A stretch of DNA of 64,000 bases from Chryseobacterium sp. SNU WT5 (GTDB lineage Bacteria; Bacteroidota; Bacteroidia; Flavobacteriales; Weeksellaceae), in assembly GCF_007362475.1 (NCBI RefSeq), contig NZ_CP041687.1, positions 1,798,001 to 1,862,000 on the forward strand, written 5' to 3'. A program made the translations under genes and the position numbers. Position 1 is the first letter of the stretch; the number at the start of each line of letters is the position of its first letter. Positions 40,611 to 50,600 of the stretch are shown here, piece after piece. The notes beneath the pieces were generated by a model, which worked only from the letters and a program-made list of their open reading frames with translations, did not search any database and was not told the origin of the DNA.

Positions 40611-42122
40611 ATGAAGATGAAAAATACCTTAAAAAAACTAATTCCTTACGCTGTAGTGGGGGTGCTGTCTGGTGCTACTACAGTAGGTGCATTCACTTAC
40701 TTTAATGTAAAAGATGTTGGTTCAGATTATTCTTACTTTGCTCCTAAGAATTCTGATGCAAAATATGCATCGTTTAATATGACGGGAGTAGGTGATGATT
40801 TTGTGAAAGCTGCCAAAATGACAGTTCCGGCAGTGGTGAGTATCAAAAACTTCTCTGCTAAAAAAGGAAGGTCCAATGATCAAGATCTTTTTGACCTTTT
40901 CTTTGGAACTCCCAGATCTCAACAGCAACAACAGGCTCCTCCACCAAATATGCCTACGGGAATGGGGTCGGGTGTGATCATTTCACCAGATGGATATATC
41001 ATTTCCAATAACCATGTTATCGCTGGTGCTAATAAATTGGAAGTAGTTCTTTCTAACAAAAAATCTTATATTGCTAATCTGGTTGGGACTGATCCTACTA
41101 CTGATATTGCTCTGTTAAAAATTGAAGAGAAGGGATTACCTTACCTTAATTTTGGAAATTCTGACAATGTAGAAGTTGGTCAGTGGGTATTGGCAGTTGG
41201 AAACCCAATGGGATTAAATTCTACAGTAACTGCAGGGATTGTTTCTGCAAAAGGTAGAAGCATTGATTTATTGAGTCAACAATCCAGAACACCGATTGAG
41301 AGCTTTATTCAAACCGATGCTGCCATTAACCCAGGAAACTCTGGAGGTGCATTAGTAGATCCAAATGGTGAGTTAATTGGTATTAACTCTGCAATTTCTT
41401 CAAAAACAGGTTATTATGAAGGGTATGGTTTTGCAGTCCCTGCAAACTTAGCAAGAAAAGTGGTGGAGGATATTAAGAAATTTGGTCTTGTTCAAAGAGG
41501 TTTCTTAGGAGTTGTGCCTTTAGATCTAGCCGATCCAAGACAGGTCGCAGCTTATAATCAAGAGAAAAAAACAAATTTGAAAGCGGGCGATGGCGTTTAT
41601 CTTATTCAGGTTGCCGAAAAAGGTGGTGCTGAAGATGCAGGATTAAGAAGTGGTGATATTGTTACTAAAGTAGATAATACTACAATATCAAGTTACTACG
41701 ATCTATCATTTGCGGTTGGAAGTAAACGACCTGGTGACAAAGTAATGGTAACCTATTTAAGAAATGGAAAAACAAATACAACTGCGGTAACTCTGAAGGA
41801 TCAGAAAGGTGGTACAACACTAAGAAGCAAAGCAGATCTTACGGTAACGGAAAAAATTGGATCTGAATTTGAACCGCTCAGCGAGAAATTTAAAACTGAT
41901 TACGGTTTAAGCAGTGGAGTAGTTGCTAAAAATGTAGTTGATGGTAGTGAAATATCTAAAATCGGAATCGTAGATAATTATATTATTATCGAAGTCAATG
42001 GAAAAACAGTGAATTCACAGAAAGACATTGAAAAGATATTACAGGGATATAGCGGAAATGTACAGATAAAATTTGTAGATGAATACGGTAGGATTACTAC
42101 AAAAGGATTCAAAATGCCTTAA
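40611..42122 (+). CDS. degQ: HtrA/DegQ-type periplasmic serine protease
   Basis: A 503-residue protein with an N-terminal signal anchor (VVGVLSGATTVGAF). The trypsin-like domain has the catalytic triad H135 (SNNHVIAG), D165 (TTDIALLKI) and S244 (NPGNSGGAL). Two PDZ domains follow (about 285-385 and 405-500), with GFLGVVPLDL at the start of the first. This is the DegP/DegQ layout for protein quality control in the periplasm. A Q/P-rich loop (QQQQQAPPPN) at ~104-113 is the variable LA loop. A second ATG lies two codons in. Confidence 0.93.
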   Translation: MKMKNTLKKLIPYAVVGVLSGATTVGAFTYFNVKDVGSDYSYFAPKNSDAKYASFNMTGVGDDFVKAAKMTVPAVVSIKNFSAKKGRSNDQDLFDLFFGTPRSQQQQQAPPPNMPTGMGSGVIISPDGYIISNNHVIAGANKLEVVLSNKKSYIANLVGTDPTTDIALLKIEEKGLPYLNFGNSDNVEVGQWVLAVGNPMGLNSTVTAGIVSAKGRSIDLLSQQSRTPIESFIQTDAAINPGNSGGALVDPNGELIGINSAISSKTGYYEGYGFAVPANLARKVVEDIKKFGLVQRGFLGVVPLDLADPRQVAAYNQEKKTNLKAGDGVYLIQVAEKGGAEDAGLRSGDIVTKVDNTTISSYYDLSFAVGSKRPGDKVMVTYLRNGKTNTTAVTLKDQKGGTTLRSKADLTVTEKIGSEFEPLSEKFKTDYGLSSGVVAKNVVDGSEISKIGIVDNYIIIEVNGKTVNSQKDIEKILQGYSGNVQIKFVDEYGRITTKGFKMP

Positions 42123-42140
42123 TAACTGAAAAGGTGAAAA

Positions 42141-42176
42141 AGAAGAACGCCACATGTAAATGTTGCGTTCTTTTTA
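42141..42176. terminator. Bidirectional terminator between degQ-type gene and membrane protein gene
   Basis: The stem aagaacgc/gcgttctt has a 14-nt loop, with A-rich sequence on one side and T-rich on the other. It overlaps the end of the convergent minus-strand gene at 42174. Confidence 0.75.
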
Positions 42177-42614
42177 TTTAAATAATTTTTTTCTTCGTCT
42201 TTTTTTTCTTTCATAAAGAACTTCTGTAATCTTTCCGCCGATCCAGGCAAAGGGAAAGAAAGTAAGAAATATAAGAATTTTATAAAAAGTTGGATGATAA
42301 GGAAAAATGATGATGTCTAACATCGCTATAAAAAGAAGAATAAAGCCAATTAAAATGGCGTATGCCACTTTTGCATACTTCACGATTATCGCGGTAACAA
42401 CGCCGCCAACTGTTGCTGCGATTCCCGAAGAGATAAGCAATGCAACAAAAAAGTAAGGCTTATGTTCCATTGATTTTAGCAAACTCTCCCACCGTTGAAA
42501 CGGTGCGAAATCATAATTAACCCATGAGGAATTAAGTCTGATACCCAAGGAGATAAGTAAAGCTGCAACCGCTAAACCCGTAAGAACGGCAAAAATATTT
42601 CTGAAGAAATTCAT
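42174..42614 (-). CDS. Four-helix membrane protein of unknown function
   Basis: A 146-residue protein with four hydrophobic helices (about residues 5-25, 54-77, 84-104, 110-130) and a strongly basic tail (ERKKRRRKKLFK). No known motif. It begins directly after the stop of ridA (the genes abut), so it is co-transcribed with it. Confidence 0.7.
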   Translation of the reverse strand: MNFFRNIFAVLTGLAVAALLISLGIRLNSSWVNYDFAPFQRWESLLKSMEHKPYFFVALLISSGIAATVGGVVTAIIVKYAKVAYAILIGFILLFIAMLDIIIFPYHPTFYKILIFLTFFPFAWIGGKITEVLYERKKRRRKKLFK

Positions 42615-42995
42615 TTAAAATTGGTGTGCGATCATAGAAATTTCAATATCCACATTTTTCGGTAAACAAGAAACCTGAACTGTTTCACGAGCTGGGAAAC
42701 TTTCTGGATTTAGGTAAGAAGCGTAAATTTCATTCATCACGGCAAAATCATCCATATTTTTTAAAAAGATAGTTGCTTTAGCAACATGACTGAAAGTTAA
42801 GCCAGCTTCCGTTAAAATTGCTTCCAGATTTTTCATTACCTGATGCGTTGCTTTTTCGATTCCTTCTTCAACGTTACCTGTTTCAGAGTTTACAGGAATC
42901 TGTCCTGAAATATACAGTACTCCGTTTACAAAATTTGCTTGTGCATATGGACCAATTGCTGCTGGAGCTTTTGGTGTCGTTATTATTTTTTTCAT
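42615..42995 (-). CDS. ridA: RidA family enamine/imine deaminase
   Basis: A 126-residue protein of normal family length. It speeds hydrolysis of reactive enamines, such as those released by PLP-dependent serine/threonine dehydratases. Family marks are IGPYAQANFVNGVLYISGQIP and the substrate-binding arginine R103 in FPARETVQVSCLPKNVDIEI. It lies 48 bp after the lptD-like gene on the same strand. Confidence 0.95.
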   Translation of the reverse strand: MKKIITTPKAPAAIGPYAQANFVNGVLYISGQIPVNSETGNVEEGIEKATHQVMKNLEAILTEAGLTFSHVAKATIFLKNMDDFAVMNEIYASYLNPESFPARETVQVSCLPKNVDIEISMIAHQF

Positions 42996-43043
42996 ATAAA
43001 TGAGAATTTGGCAAATATAAAACTTAATTTATTTAATTGAAAT

Positions 43044-45629
43044 TTAAAATGGTGCATTTGGTTGTGTAAAGCTTCTGTCTTTGTATTTAAGTGCATCGCG
43101 CAAGATATTAGCTTTGATCCCAATAAAGAAATCATATACTTTGTACTGTCCAAAGGGAATCCAGTTAAAATTAATGGTAAAACTCCGTTGGTCTCGCGAA
43201 AATCCCAATTGAGTGTTCGCAATTTCTTTATTTACGACATCATAGTATAGATTTCCTGTCAAATTCCAATAAGGTGTCAATTTAAGACTTCCGTCTAATC
43301 CTACAGAGGCTACACTATTGCCAAATCGCGTTAAGCTTTTGGTATAACCATATTGTGCGTTAATGTTTAAGGTCCATGGCTGTGTAAAGCGAGCGTAATT
43401 ATCTTCGTCGAAATAATAACTTTCATTCCTAATCTCTCCCTTAGCTTTATACATTTTCGAAATATCTTCTTTTTCACCAAAAATTGCTTCACTTAATGGA
43501 TATGAAAGTTGTGCGTTAAAACCCTGTATACTGAAATGTCCAAAATTTTCGGTGCGAACTCCATATTCCTGGCCTGGTGCAAAGGTGATCTCGTATGGTT
43601 CTAATGTTAAACTGGTATTAAGGTTAAGTTTTTCAAATAGAGTGGTTTGTCCATTAAAGCTAAACATTGACCATTTGTAGATCGGAGCTGCAAAATTATA
43701 GCTCGTATTGAAATTTAAGCTTTCAAAAATCTTCAATTTTTTAACTCCAGTAGAATCTTTTTTAGATCTTACTTTCATTTCCACATTATTGTTGAGAGAG
43801 AAGTTAAGTGATTGTACCAATCCAGAATTTGGTGATCCAATGATCCCTCGGTCAAAAATAGAGTAAGGAGTCATTTCCCCACGATCATTATAGTAGTTTT
43901 TGAAATACCCAAATGCAGGTGTTGAAAAATCAGGTGAGTAACTGAAACCAAGTTGTGGAGTAATCATATGACGGACAGCCTCAATGGCCGAACCCTTTTT
44001 GAAATTCAACATTCCATACAACACCGTCTGTAAACTGGCACTGGTAGAAAAAGAAGAGTAGCCAGCAATTTTTTTGTTAAGAATATCTTCTACTTTATTT
44101 GAAATTGGATTATAGGTACGGGTTAAGGTTTTTGTAGTTAGGGCATTATCAATATTTGCAGAGACTGAAAACGTAAAATATTTTGCCACAGTTGTATTGG
44201 TTCCCAAAGAAATGTTATTTCTTAATCCCGTTTGCATTTTGTCCCACATTACTTTCGTAAAGAGTTCACCTTCATTGGTTTGAACGTAGTTGTTTAAATT
44301 TAAGCCAGTGTTTACTGTGATGTTTTCTAAAAGACCTTGTCTAACTCCAGTTTTAGGTTTAAATAAGTAAAATTGATTCACAGCAACATTGAGCACTGGG
44401 AGCTTTAAATCTGCCAGTCCTGTGGAGAAATTCTGGGAATAAGAAGAGGTTCCTGTAATGGTTATTGGTAAAGTCAGAAATCTTTTCACCACACTTATCG
44501 AGGAGTTTTGCTGTGCGTTCAGGTTGTTTTGGTTAAATGCATAATTGTTATTAACCGTATTGTTGTAGAATTTGTTGCTCACTACATCAACTGACGCAGA
44601 GAAAGTTAGAAAGGGGTTTGCTTTAGTATCCTGTTGGTGTCTCCACGCAATACGGTAGGTTCCGGTCTTTGAGTAATCATCCAATCCTTTGATTCCTCGA
44701 ATGGTTGTTCCTATATCTGCGGAGAAATTTCCGGTATATTTATAATTTTTCTTGTAGTTGACCTCAGGCCTTAAATTCCAACTTCCTTTAGTGTAAAAGT
44801 CAGTAAGGATCTTGAAATCGAAATGTTCGCCTATGGGTTGATAGTAACCCAGTGAATTCAGGAAGAACCCAACATCTTCACGTTCCCCAAAACTTGGGAT
44901 AAGTATTCCTGCACTTCTTTTATCAGAAAATGGTAAGATGGCGAAAGGCATAATTAAGGGAGTGGGGACCTGTTCAATATAGAGTTGAATAGGACCTGTG
45001 ATCACTTGAGATTTCTCTTTTCCTTTAATTAATTTAATCGTTGGAGCGAGTAAATAATAGTCGGCAATCGTATCTTTTTTCTTAATGAAATATTCATCGG
45101 TCGTGTATTTCCCACGTCTCATAAAGAATACTGAATCATTATATTTTTTGGTTTTTTCCGCCACAATTACGCCTTCGCTTTCTTCGGTCCTCGCATTGAA
45201 AGCGATTGCCTGCCGGGTTTTAATATTATAAGTAAACTCATCATATTCATAAGTTTTGCCACCTTGCGTTGCTTTTGCAGGATTTTTAATCTTACCAATA
45301 GAATCAACTTCACCCCGGGCGTAAATTAATGATTTATCCCAATCTATCGAAATGTAATCTGCATCAATAACCATATCCTGGTAATTAACCTGAGCATTTT
45401 TATTCAGGTAAGTCATTTTTTTTGGGATATCGTTTCGGATGCGTTCTGCTTTTGTCTTCACAACAGATTCGAGCTGTTCTTTTTTGAGAACAACGGTGTC
45501 TTTCCTATTAATAGGTTGATTAACCATCTTATTTTCAGTCAAGTTTTGAGCCCCGAGATGTGCTAAAAAATTGTTAAAAATTAGGATAATTAGAATTTGT
45601 AGTATATTTTTGAAGCCAGTTTTGACCAA
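43044..45629 (-). CDS. lptD: LptD-like LPS assembly outer-membrane protein
   Basis: An 861-residue protein with a signal peptide (ends near HLGAQN). The N-terminal part has an OstA/LptA-like region (YQDMVIDADYISIDWDKSLIYARG, with tandem beta repeats). A large C-terminal barrel carries QLYIEQVPTPLIMPFAILPF and SAGILIPSFGER, which are typical of Bacteroidota LptD-like proteins. It should insert lipopolysaccharide into the outer leaflet. It begins with TTG, since no ATG is near. It is divergent from the amidase gene with a 50-bp shared upstream region. Confidence 0.87.
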   Translation of the reverse strand: MVKTGFKNILQILIILIFNNFLAHLGAQNLTENKMVNQPINRKDTVVLKKEQLESVVKTKAERIRNDIPKKMTYLNKNAQVNYQDMVIDADYISIDWDKSLIYARGEVDSIGKIKNPAKATQGGKTYEYDEFTYNIKTRQAIAFNARTEESEGVIVAEKTKKYNDSVFFMRRGKYTTDEYFIKKKDTIADYYLLAPTIKLIKGKEKSQVITGPIQLYIEQVPTPLIMPFAILPFSDKRSAGILIPSFGEREDVGFFLNSLGYYQPIGEHFDFKILTDFYTKGSWNLRPEVNYKKNYKYTGNFSADIGTTIRGIKGLDDYSKTGTYRIAWRHQQDTKANPFLTFSASVDVVSNKFYNNTVNNNYAFNQNNLNAQQNSSISVVKRFLTLPITITGTSSYSQNFSTGLADLKLPVLNVAVNQFYLFKPKTGVRQGLLENITVNTGLNLNNYVQTNEGELFTKVMWDKMQTGLRNNISLGTNTTVAKYFTFSVSANIDNALTTKTLTRTYNPISNKVEDILNKKIAGYSSFSTSASLQTVLYGMLNFKKGSAIEAVRHMITPQLGFSYSPDFSTPAFGYFKNYYNDRGEMTPYSIFDRGIIGSPNSGLVQSLNFSLNNNVEMKVRSKKDSTGVKKLKIFESLNFNTSYNFAAPIYKWSMFSFNGQTTLFEKLNLNTSLTLEPYEITFAPGQEYGVRTENFGHFSIQGFNAQLSYPLSEAIFGEKEDISKMYKAKGEIRNESYYFDEDNYARFTQPWTLNINAQYGYTKSLTRFGNSVASVGLDGSLKLTPYWNLTGNLYYDVVNKEIANTQLGFSRDQRSFTINFNWIPFGQYKVYDFFIGIKANILRDALKYKDRSFTQPNAPF

Positions 45630-45679
45630 AGCGCTTAATCTATAATTGGCGTCAAAATTAATATAATTTTTAAAATTTA

Positions 45680-46978
45680 ATGATGATTACGGATAGTTTT
45701 TCTTTTAAAAAGTGTTTATTCCTGTTTTTTACGATGATATTCTTTCTTCCAACTGCTCAAAAAAAGTTCACTATTGTTCTTGATGCAGGCCATGGAGGGA
45801 GTGACCATGGAGCAAATAGGAGTTATAGTGATTTGGGTATAGTACGAGAAAAAGATGTCACTTTAGCCATTGTACTCAAATTGGGTAGAATGCTGGAAAA
45901 AAATAAAGATTACAAAGTTATTTATACCAGAAAGATTGATGAATACCCATCACTCACTTCCCGAACTACTCTAGCGAATCGCAGCAAGGCAGATTTATTT
46001 TTGAGTGTACATGTTAATTCTTCAGCATCATCTTCATCAACAGCAATTGGGACGGAGACCTTTATTCAAGGTCCGAATCAAAATAGAAAGAATCTGGAAG
46101 TTGCGAAAGCAGAAAATGATGTGATTTTTTTGGATGAGAAAGACCGTGAGACTTTTGCGTCTTATGACCCTTCATCTCCGGAATCCTTAATCGCACTTAA
46201 AATTCAACAAAGTAAATATTTAGAAAGTAGTTTGCTCATAGGGAGTATCGTGGAAGATAACTTTGTAAATAAAGACAAAAGAATTTCGCGTGGAATTAAG
46301 CAAGCAGACTTACACGTTTTACGAATGAATGCAATGCCGTCTGTTTTAATTGAAACAGGATTTGTAAATAATTATGAGGATGCCAGATATTTAGCGTCTG
46401 ATAAGGGACAAAGTGATATTGCAGAAAGTATTTACGATGCGATTAGTAAATACAGAGGCACTATGGACCGAAATGGTAGCGCGCAAAAGCAACCGAAAGA
46501 ACCGGAAAAACCGGAAGAAAAGCCTTTAAAAAATGATTTTAGAATTTTATTAATGTCTTCACCGGTAAAATATACCCATACAGATCCTGCTTTGAAAGGG
46601 CTTAATTATATTTTGACCATAAAAGAAAATGATTTGTACAAATATTATTACAGTGTTACTAATTTTTCTTCCGTACGCGATAATAATTTAAAAACGGTAA
46701 AAGATGCAGGCTTTAGGAATGCCAGCTCCATCTCTTTCATTCCGAACCAAAGACTGGGAATTGGATATTACACGATAGAACTGGCTGTAAGCGATCAGAA
46801 ACTGAGTTCTAACTCTTATATTTTGAATTCACTTAAAGAAGTGAACCGTATCAAGGAGAAAGGAAGGTTTTATTATACATATGGGAAGTTTGCAACCTTG
46901 GAAGAGGCTGTGAAAGTTCAGAAGGAACTGGATGATAAAGGAATTAAAAATACCGTAATTCAGAAAAATTCAAGATAA
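45680..46978 (+). CDS. N-acetylmuramoyl-L-alanine amidase with SPOR domain
   Basis: A 432-residue cell-wall hydrolase. After a signal peptide, the Amidase_3 domain (about 30-260) contains the zinc-binding LDAGHGGSDHGA, the LSVHVNSS histidine and the catalytic-region glutamate in VLIETGFVNN. A charged, proline-rich linker (KEPEKPEEKP) leads to a C-terminal SPOR-like domain (about 355-430: GFRNASSISF, YYTYGKFATLEEAVKV) that binds denuded septal glycan. It acts in daughter-cell separation. The start could be either of the two adjacent ATGs. Confidence 0.93.
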   Translation: MMITDSFSFKKCLFLFFTMIFFLPTAQKKFTIVLDAGHGGSDHGANRSYSDLGIVREKDVTLAIVLKLGRMLEKNKDYKVIYTRKIDEYPSLTSRTTLANRSKADLFLSVHVNSSASSSSTAIGTETFIQGPNQNRKNLEVAKAENDVIFLDEKDRETFASYDPSSPESLIALKIQQSKYLESSLLIGSIVEDNFVNKDKRISRGIKQADLHVLRMNAMPSVLIETGFVNNYEDARYLASDKGQSDIAESIYDAISKYRGTMDRNGSAQKQPKEPEKPEEKPLKNDFRILLMSSPVKYTHTDPALKGLNYILTIKENDLYKYYYSVTNFSSVRDNNLKTVKDAGFRNASSISFIPNQRLGIGYYTIELAVSDQKLSSNSYILNSLKEVNRIKEKGRFYYTYGKFATLEEAVKVQKELDDKGIKNTVIQKNSR

Positions 46979-46991
46979 ATGCAAAAGGGCC

Positions 46992-47022
46992 TTGCAGGAT
47001 CAAAAGTAAATTAATATTTTTG
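46992..47022 (+). promoter_or_regulatory. Promoter of tRNA-Glu (first copy)
   Basis: TTG at 46992-46994, a 20-base spacer and TAttTTTG at 47015-47022, 16 bases before the tRNA. Confidence 0.65.
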
Positions 47023-47038
47023 CAGTCCTCAAAGCAAA

Positions 47039-47110
47039 GGCCTATTCGTCTAGTGGTAAGGACTCAAGATTTTCAGTCTTGCAACAGGGGTTCGATTCCC
47101 CTATAGGCTA
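47039..47110 (+). tRNA. tRNA-Glu (TTC), first copy
   Basis: Acceptor ggcctat/ataggct, anticodon stem caaga/tcttg with loop ttttcag (TTC), and T arm caggggttcgattcccct (with neighbouring bases). No encoded CCA. It is nearly the same as the copy at 47479. Confidence 0.95.
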
Positions 47111-47148
47111 CTAAAAGAAAATTTTGAAAAGTTTTTAAAAAAAAAGTT

Positions 47149-47177
47149 TTGTAATTAAAAAAGATTTTTTATCTTTG
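47149..47177 (+). promoter_or_regulatory. rpsT: rpsT promoter
   Basis: TTG at 47149-47151, an 18-base spacer and TAtcTTTG at 47170-47177, 21 bases before the rpsT ATG. Confidence 0.72.
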
Positions 47178-47198
47178 CACCCAAGTTTTTAGAAAGAT

Positions 47199-47453
47199 AT
47201 GGCAAATCATAAATCAGCTCTGAAGAGAATCAGACAAAGCGAAAAGAAAAGAGTAATCAACAGATACTACCACAAAACTGCTAGAACAGCTTTGAGAGTG
47301 TTGAGAAGTGAGGAGGATAAAGCTGCAGCGACAGTTCAGTTGCCATCAGTAATCTCTTTGTTGGATAAATTGGTAAAGAAAAATATCATCCACAAAAATA
47401 AGGCAGCAAACCTTAAAAGTAAGTTGACTAAGCACGTTAACGCTCTAGCGTAA
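47199..47453 (+). CDS. rpsT: 30S ribosomal protein S20 (bS20)
   Basis: An 84-residue basic helical protein that binds 16S rRNA. It starts [18 protein letters not shown], the standard bS20 start, and has the KAARTA-like (HKTARTALR) and [16 protein letters not shown] segments. It lies between two tRNA-Glu genes. No Shine-Dalgarno-like purine tract matching the altered 16S tail is evident before the ATG. Confidence 0.96.
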   Translation: MANHKSALKRIRQSEKKRVINRYYHKTARTALRVLRSEEDKAAATVQLPSVISLLDKLVKKNIIHKNKAANLKSKLTKHVNALA

Positions 47454-47478
47454 CCTTATAAAAATACAAAGACGCACT

Positions 47479-47550
47479 GGCCCGTTCGTCTATCGGTTAG
47501 GACCTCAGGTTTTCATCCTGGTAAGAGGGGTTCGACTCCCCTACGGGCTA
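47479..47550 (+). tRNA. tRNA-Glu (TTC), second copy, at the ICE junction
   Basis: Acceptor ggcccgt/acgggct, anticodon loop ttttcat (TTC), and T arm with gaggggttcgactcccct. The conjugative element begins directly after it, which fits integration at a tRNA 3' end. Confidence 0.95.
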
Positions 47551-47561
47551 CTACACACGCT

Positions 47562-47578
47562 GTAAATCAGTGATTTAC
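47562..47578. repeat. Perfect 17-base palindrome beside tRNA-Glu
   Basis: gtaaatca-g-tgatttac, within a looser outer pairing (cgct...agcg). It lies between the tRNA 3' end and the ICE genes, where an att core or recombinase arm site could be. No function can be shown from sequence alone. Confidence 0.6.
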
Positions 47579-47594
47579 GCATAGCGGGGACTAA

Positions 47595-47622
47595 AACAGG
47601 GACTTCAAGTCCCTGTTTTTTT
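47595..47622. terminator. Terminator between tRNA-Glu and the ICE gene
   Basis: The stem acagggact/agtccctgt with a three-base loop is followed by a T run on the plus strand and preceded by aaaa, so it can end transcripts from both sides. Confidence 0.8.
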
Positions 47623-47623
47623 A

Positions 47624-50600
47624 TTATCTCTTTCTTCCATATTGTTGTATTTCTATTTTTTGTACATTTTCATTTTCAAAATTTTTATCAATTACTCTGA
47701 TAATATTCGTCTTAAATAATTGTGAATTCTCCACCATTCTCTCCTCTAAATAACCCCTACTCTCATTAATTTTCAACTGCATTTCCTTCTCCTCCCTATA
47801 CTTCTCAACCAATCCCTCCCGAACATTAGGCAAATCCTCCAACCTTTTATCCAATTCAGCAATCTTATCTTCAGTAATTTTTGTCTGCTGTTCAATCTCC
47901 GTCACATTCACGCCTTTTTGAGAAAGAATATCAATTTCCTCTTGGACTTTCTCCTTTGTCAAATCAATCGTTTTCTGATAAAATGGAAGCTGGTTTTTCC
48001 AGTATTCGGCATTGTCGCCCTCTTCCTTGGAATAGCCTAAGATTCGGTTGTAGTTATGTTGCGCTTTAGTTACTTCTTCCTGAATTTTAATAAAACTGTC
48101 ATATTTTCGAAGCACAAAAGCAGAATCAGCCAAAAATTTATTTTTTTCGGTTTCAATTTGCTTTTTCATCAGTTCAATTTCTATATTCGCTCTGGTTTCG
48201 GGATTCGTGATGATGGCGGTTTTCATTTCCTGCGTGCTGATGTCAGAAATATCTAAAACATCGGCTCCCTTCTTCATTGCCTCCAAGTATCTTGCCTGTT
48301 TGGATTGCAATTTTTGAAGCATAAAGACATCAATGCTGTCATTGGTCAACATAAAGTTGATTCTTACATTTTCGTTCCTATTTCCTTGTCGCCAAGCACG
48401 ACCTTCCACTTGCCGTAGAGAGGTAAAGTTGTACGGAAGAGAAAGCATGTAAATATCCGTCGTATTTTCCTGAAGGTTCATTCCTTCCTGAATCGCCTCG
48501 CTTCCGATGACCACCTTTATTTTTCCGGAATTGAAATCATCTTGAATCTTTAAACGGTTTGGTTTGCTGGTTGCTCCGGTGATGACTCCGACTTCTTCCG
48601 GTTTGTAGCCGACCTCCCGTACCAAATATTCCCTTAGTTTCGGAAATTCCGAAACAGCTAATTCAGAGTAGATAATCTGTCCCGAATCCGGAATGTCGTT
48701 TTTGTTCTGCCGAATCAAATCCATCGTTTGTTTTAGTTTCGGAGAATCCTCTATAAACTCTTCTAAAGACGGTTCTTCTCCTTCATAATAGGGAGAAAGA
48801 TATGGTGAAATCGCAATCAAACGGGCATTAAGGATATGCGTAAGAATTGCCCCTTTTTGGGTTTCGGTAAAGTTTTCATTGAGCATTTCGTATTGCTCAC
48901 TCGTTAAATAGTTCTGCTCAATCTTATATTCCTTGTTGATTCGGTTGGGCCGCACCAATTCTGGATTGTCTTCTTCGCCTTTGATATCAATAAATTCAGA
49001 TAAAAGTTGCTGAAACAGCGAATTGTTTTTAAAACGTCGAACATTCGCCTTGAATTTCACATCACCTTTTGCGTCAATCTCCATGTCGTTGTCTGCCTCC
49101 ATAAAGGTTTCAAAGAAGGTATTCACATTGAAGTAGCCCGATTCTTCTAATCTCTTGTTCGCAATCAAGGAGAGAATAGAATAATATTCCAGTGGTTTAT
49201 TGGTAAATGGCGTTGCAGAAAGCAAGGTAACATTTCTACCGTCGTTCTTTTCTTGGATGTATTGCGCAGCCATCCAAGTATTGATACCCAACTTTGAAGT
49301 CTGCTGGTTTTGATTTCTAAAGTCTGAAGCAAATCGGCGGTCTTTTATTCTTACTTTTCCTACGATATGGTTCGCGTTGTGGACTTCGTCATAAGTCAGA
49401 TGGTCAAAACCAAAGTCTTCCCAATCGTAAATCTTGCCACGCTTCATTTTACCCACCAGTTCTTTTTCTTTTTCCAGTTCTTTCTGAAAATCCCTTTCGC
49501 TGATGGTGTTTACACTTCTTAATTCATTTTCTGAAATATAGGAGAACTTGGAAGCCAGATTTTGGGTAATATTTTCAGAAAAACCGATATTGTTAAAACC
49601 CTCGTAAGTGACGATGGTGATTTCCCCATCCTTGTTGTCGAATTTTGAGAGGTCGAAGTCTTTTCCGAGATTTCCCAAGACATTCACTTTGGCTTCGGGA
49701 ATGGTTTCAAAAATGGTTTCCACCCACTGTTTCAGAATGCTGTCATTGGGAACGACAATCAGCGGTCTTTTCGCATTTGCTCTTTCCATCGCTTCGTGCA
49801 TTGACAGGATTCCAGACAATGTTTTTCCAAATCCCACTTCATGTGCAAGTAATCCGACACCTTTCGTGGTCTGCCTTCCGATTCCGGCTTTCTGAACTTC
49901 AGTTAATCTAAGTTCTCGACCTTTAAAATTCAAATGGATTTTTGAAAACAAAGGAAACTTTGAATAGTCCGGAACATAGATATTGTTGTAGTTTCGGTTA
50001 AAATCATTGACAAAACGCTTCCTTAAAGCGTCCGACAATTCTTCCCTCAAAAATTTTTGAAACAAGTCGTTGGCGGCGACTTTTCGTCTTTCGCGAACCA
50101 AGGCATTCCGTTCCTTGTCGCTTCCGGTAACGTTTTCGTTGTCTACAAAACTTCTTACTTCCCAAGATGAAGAACCTGCAAATGCCTCACTGGAAAGCGT
50201 TCCGACAAAATCCTTGAATTTTTCTGCAAGATTATAGGGAACCGTTACAGTTTCCGTCTGTCTTGTGTTTTGATTCCAGCGTTCCTTTTCTATGGATCCC
50301 AAATCAAACTGGTGGACAAATTCATGATTCGGACTGATTGAGATTTCGTCTAAAGTTTTTGGTTTTGGAAGAACATTGAGGAGTAAATCCTTTTGTTTCT
50401 CATATTGATTTTCTGTTCCGCCAACCGAGAACCTGTCCTTAAAGTCTATTTCCAGTTGTTCTAATTTGGCGTAGATATTCCCTTCGGCGTAATAAAAATC
50501 GTGAACCCAATTTCCGTCCATATAGTTGGCAAATTGGTAGTGCTTACCGTGATTGTTTAATGTGCCGTCGTAGGAAGTGTCCCGAAATGCCTCAATCTGT

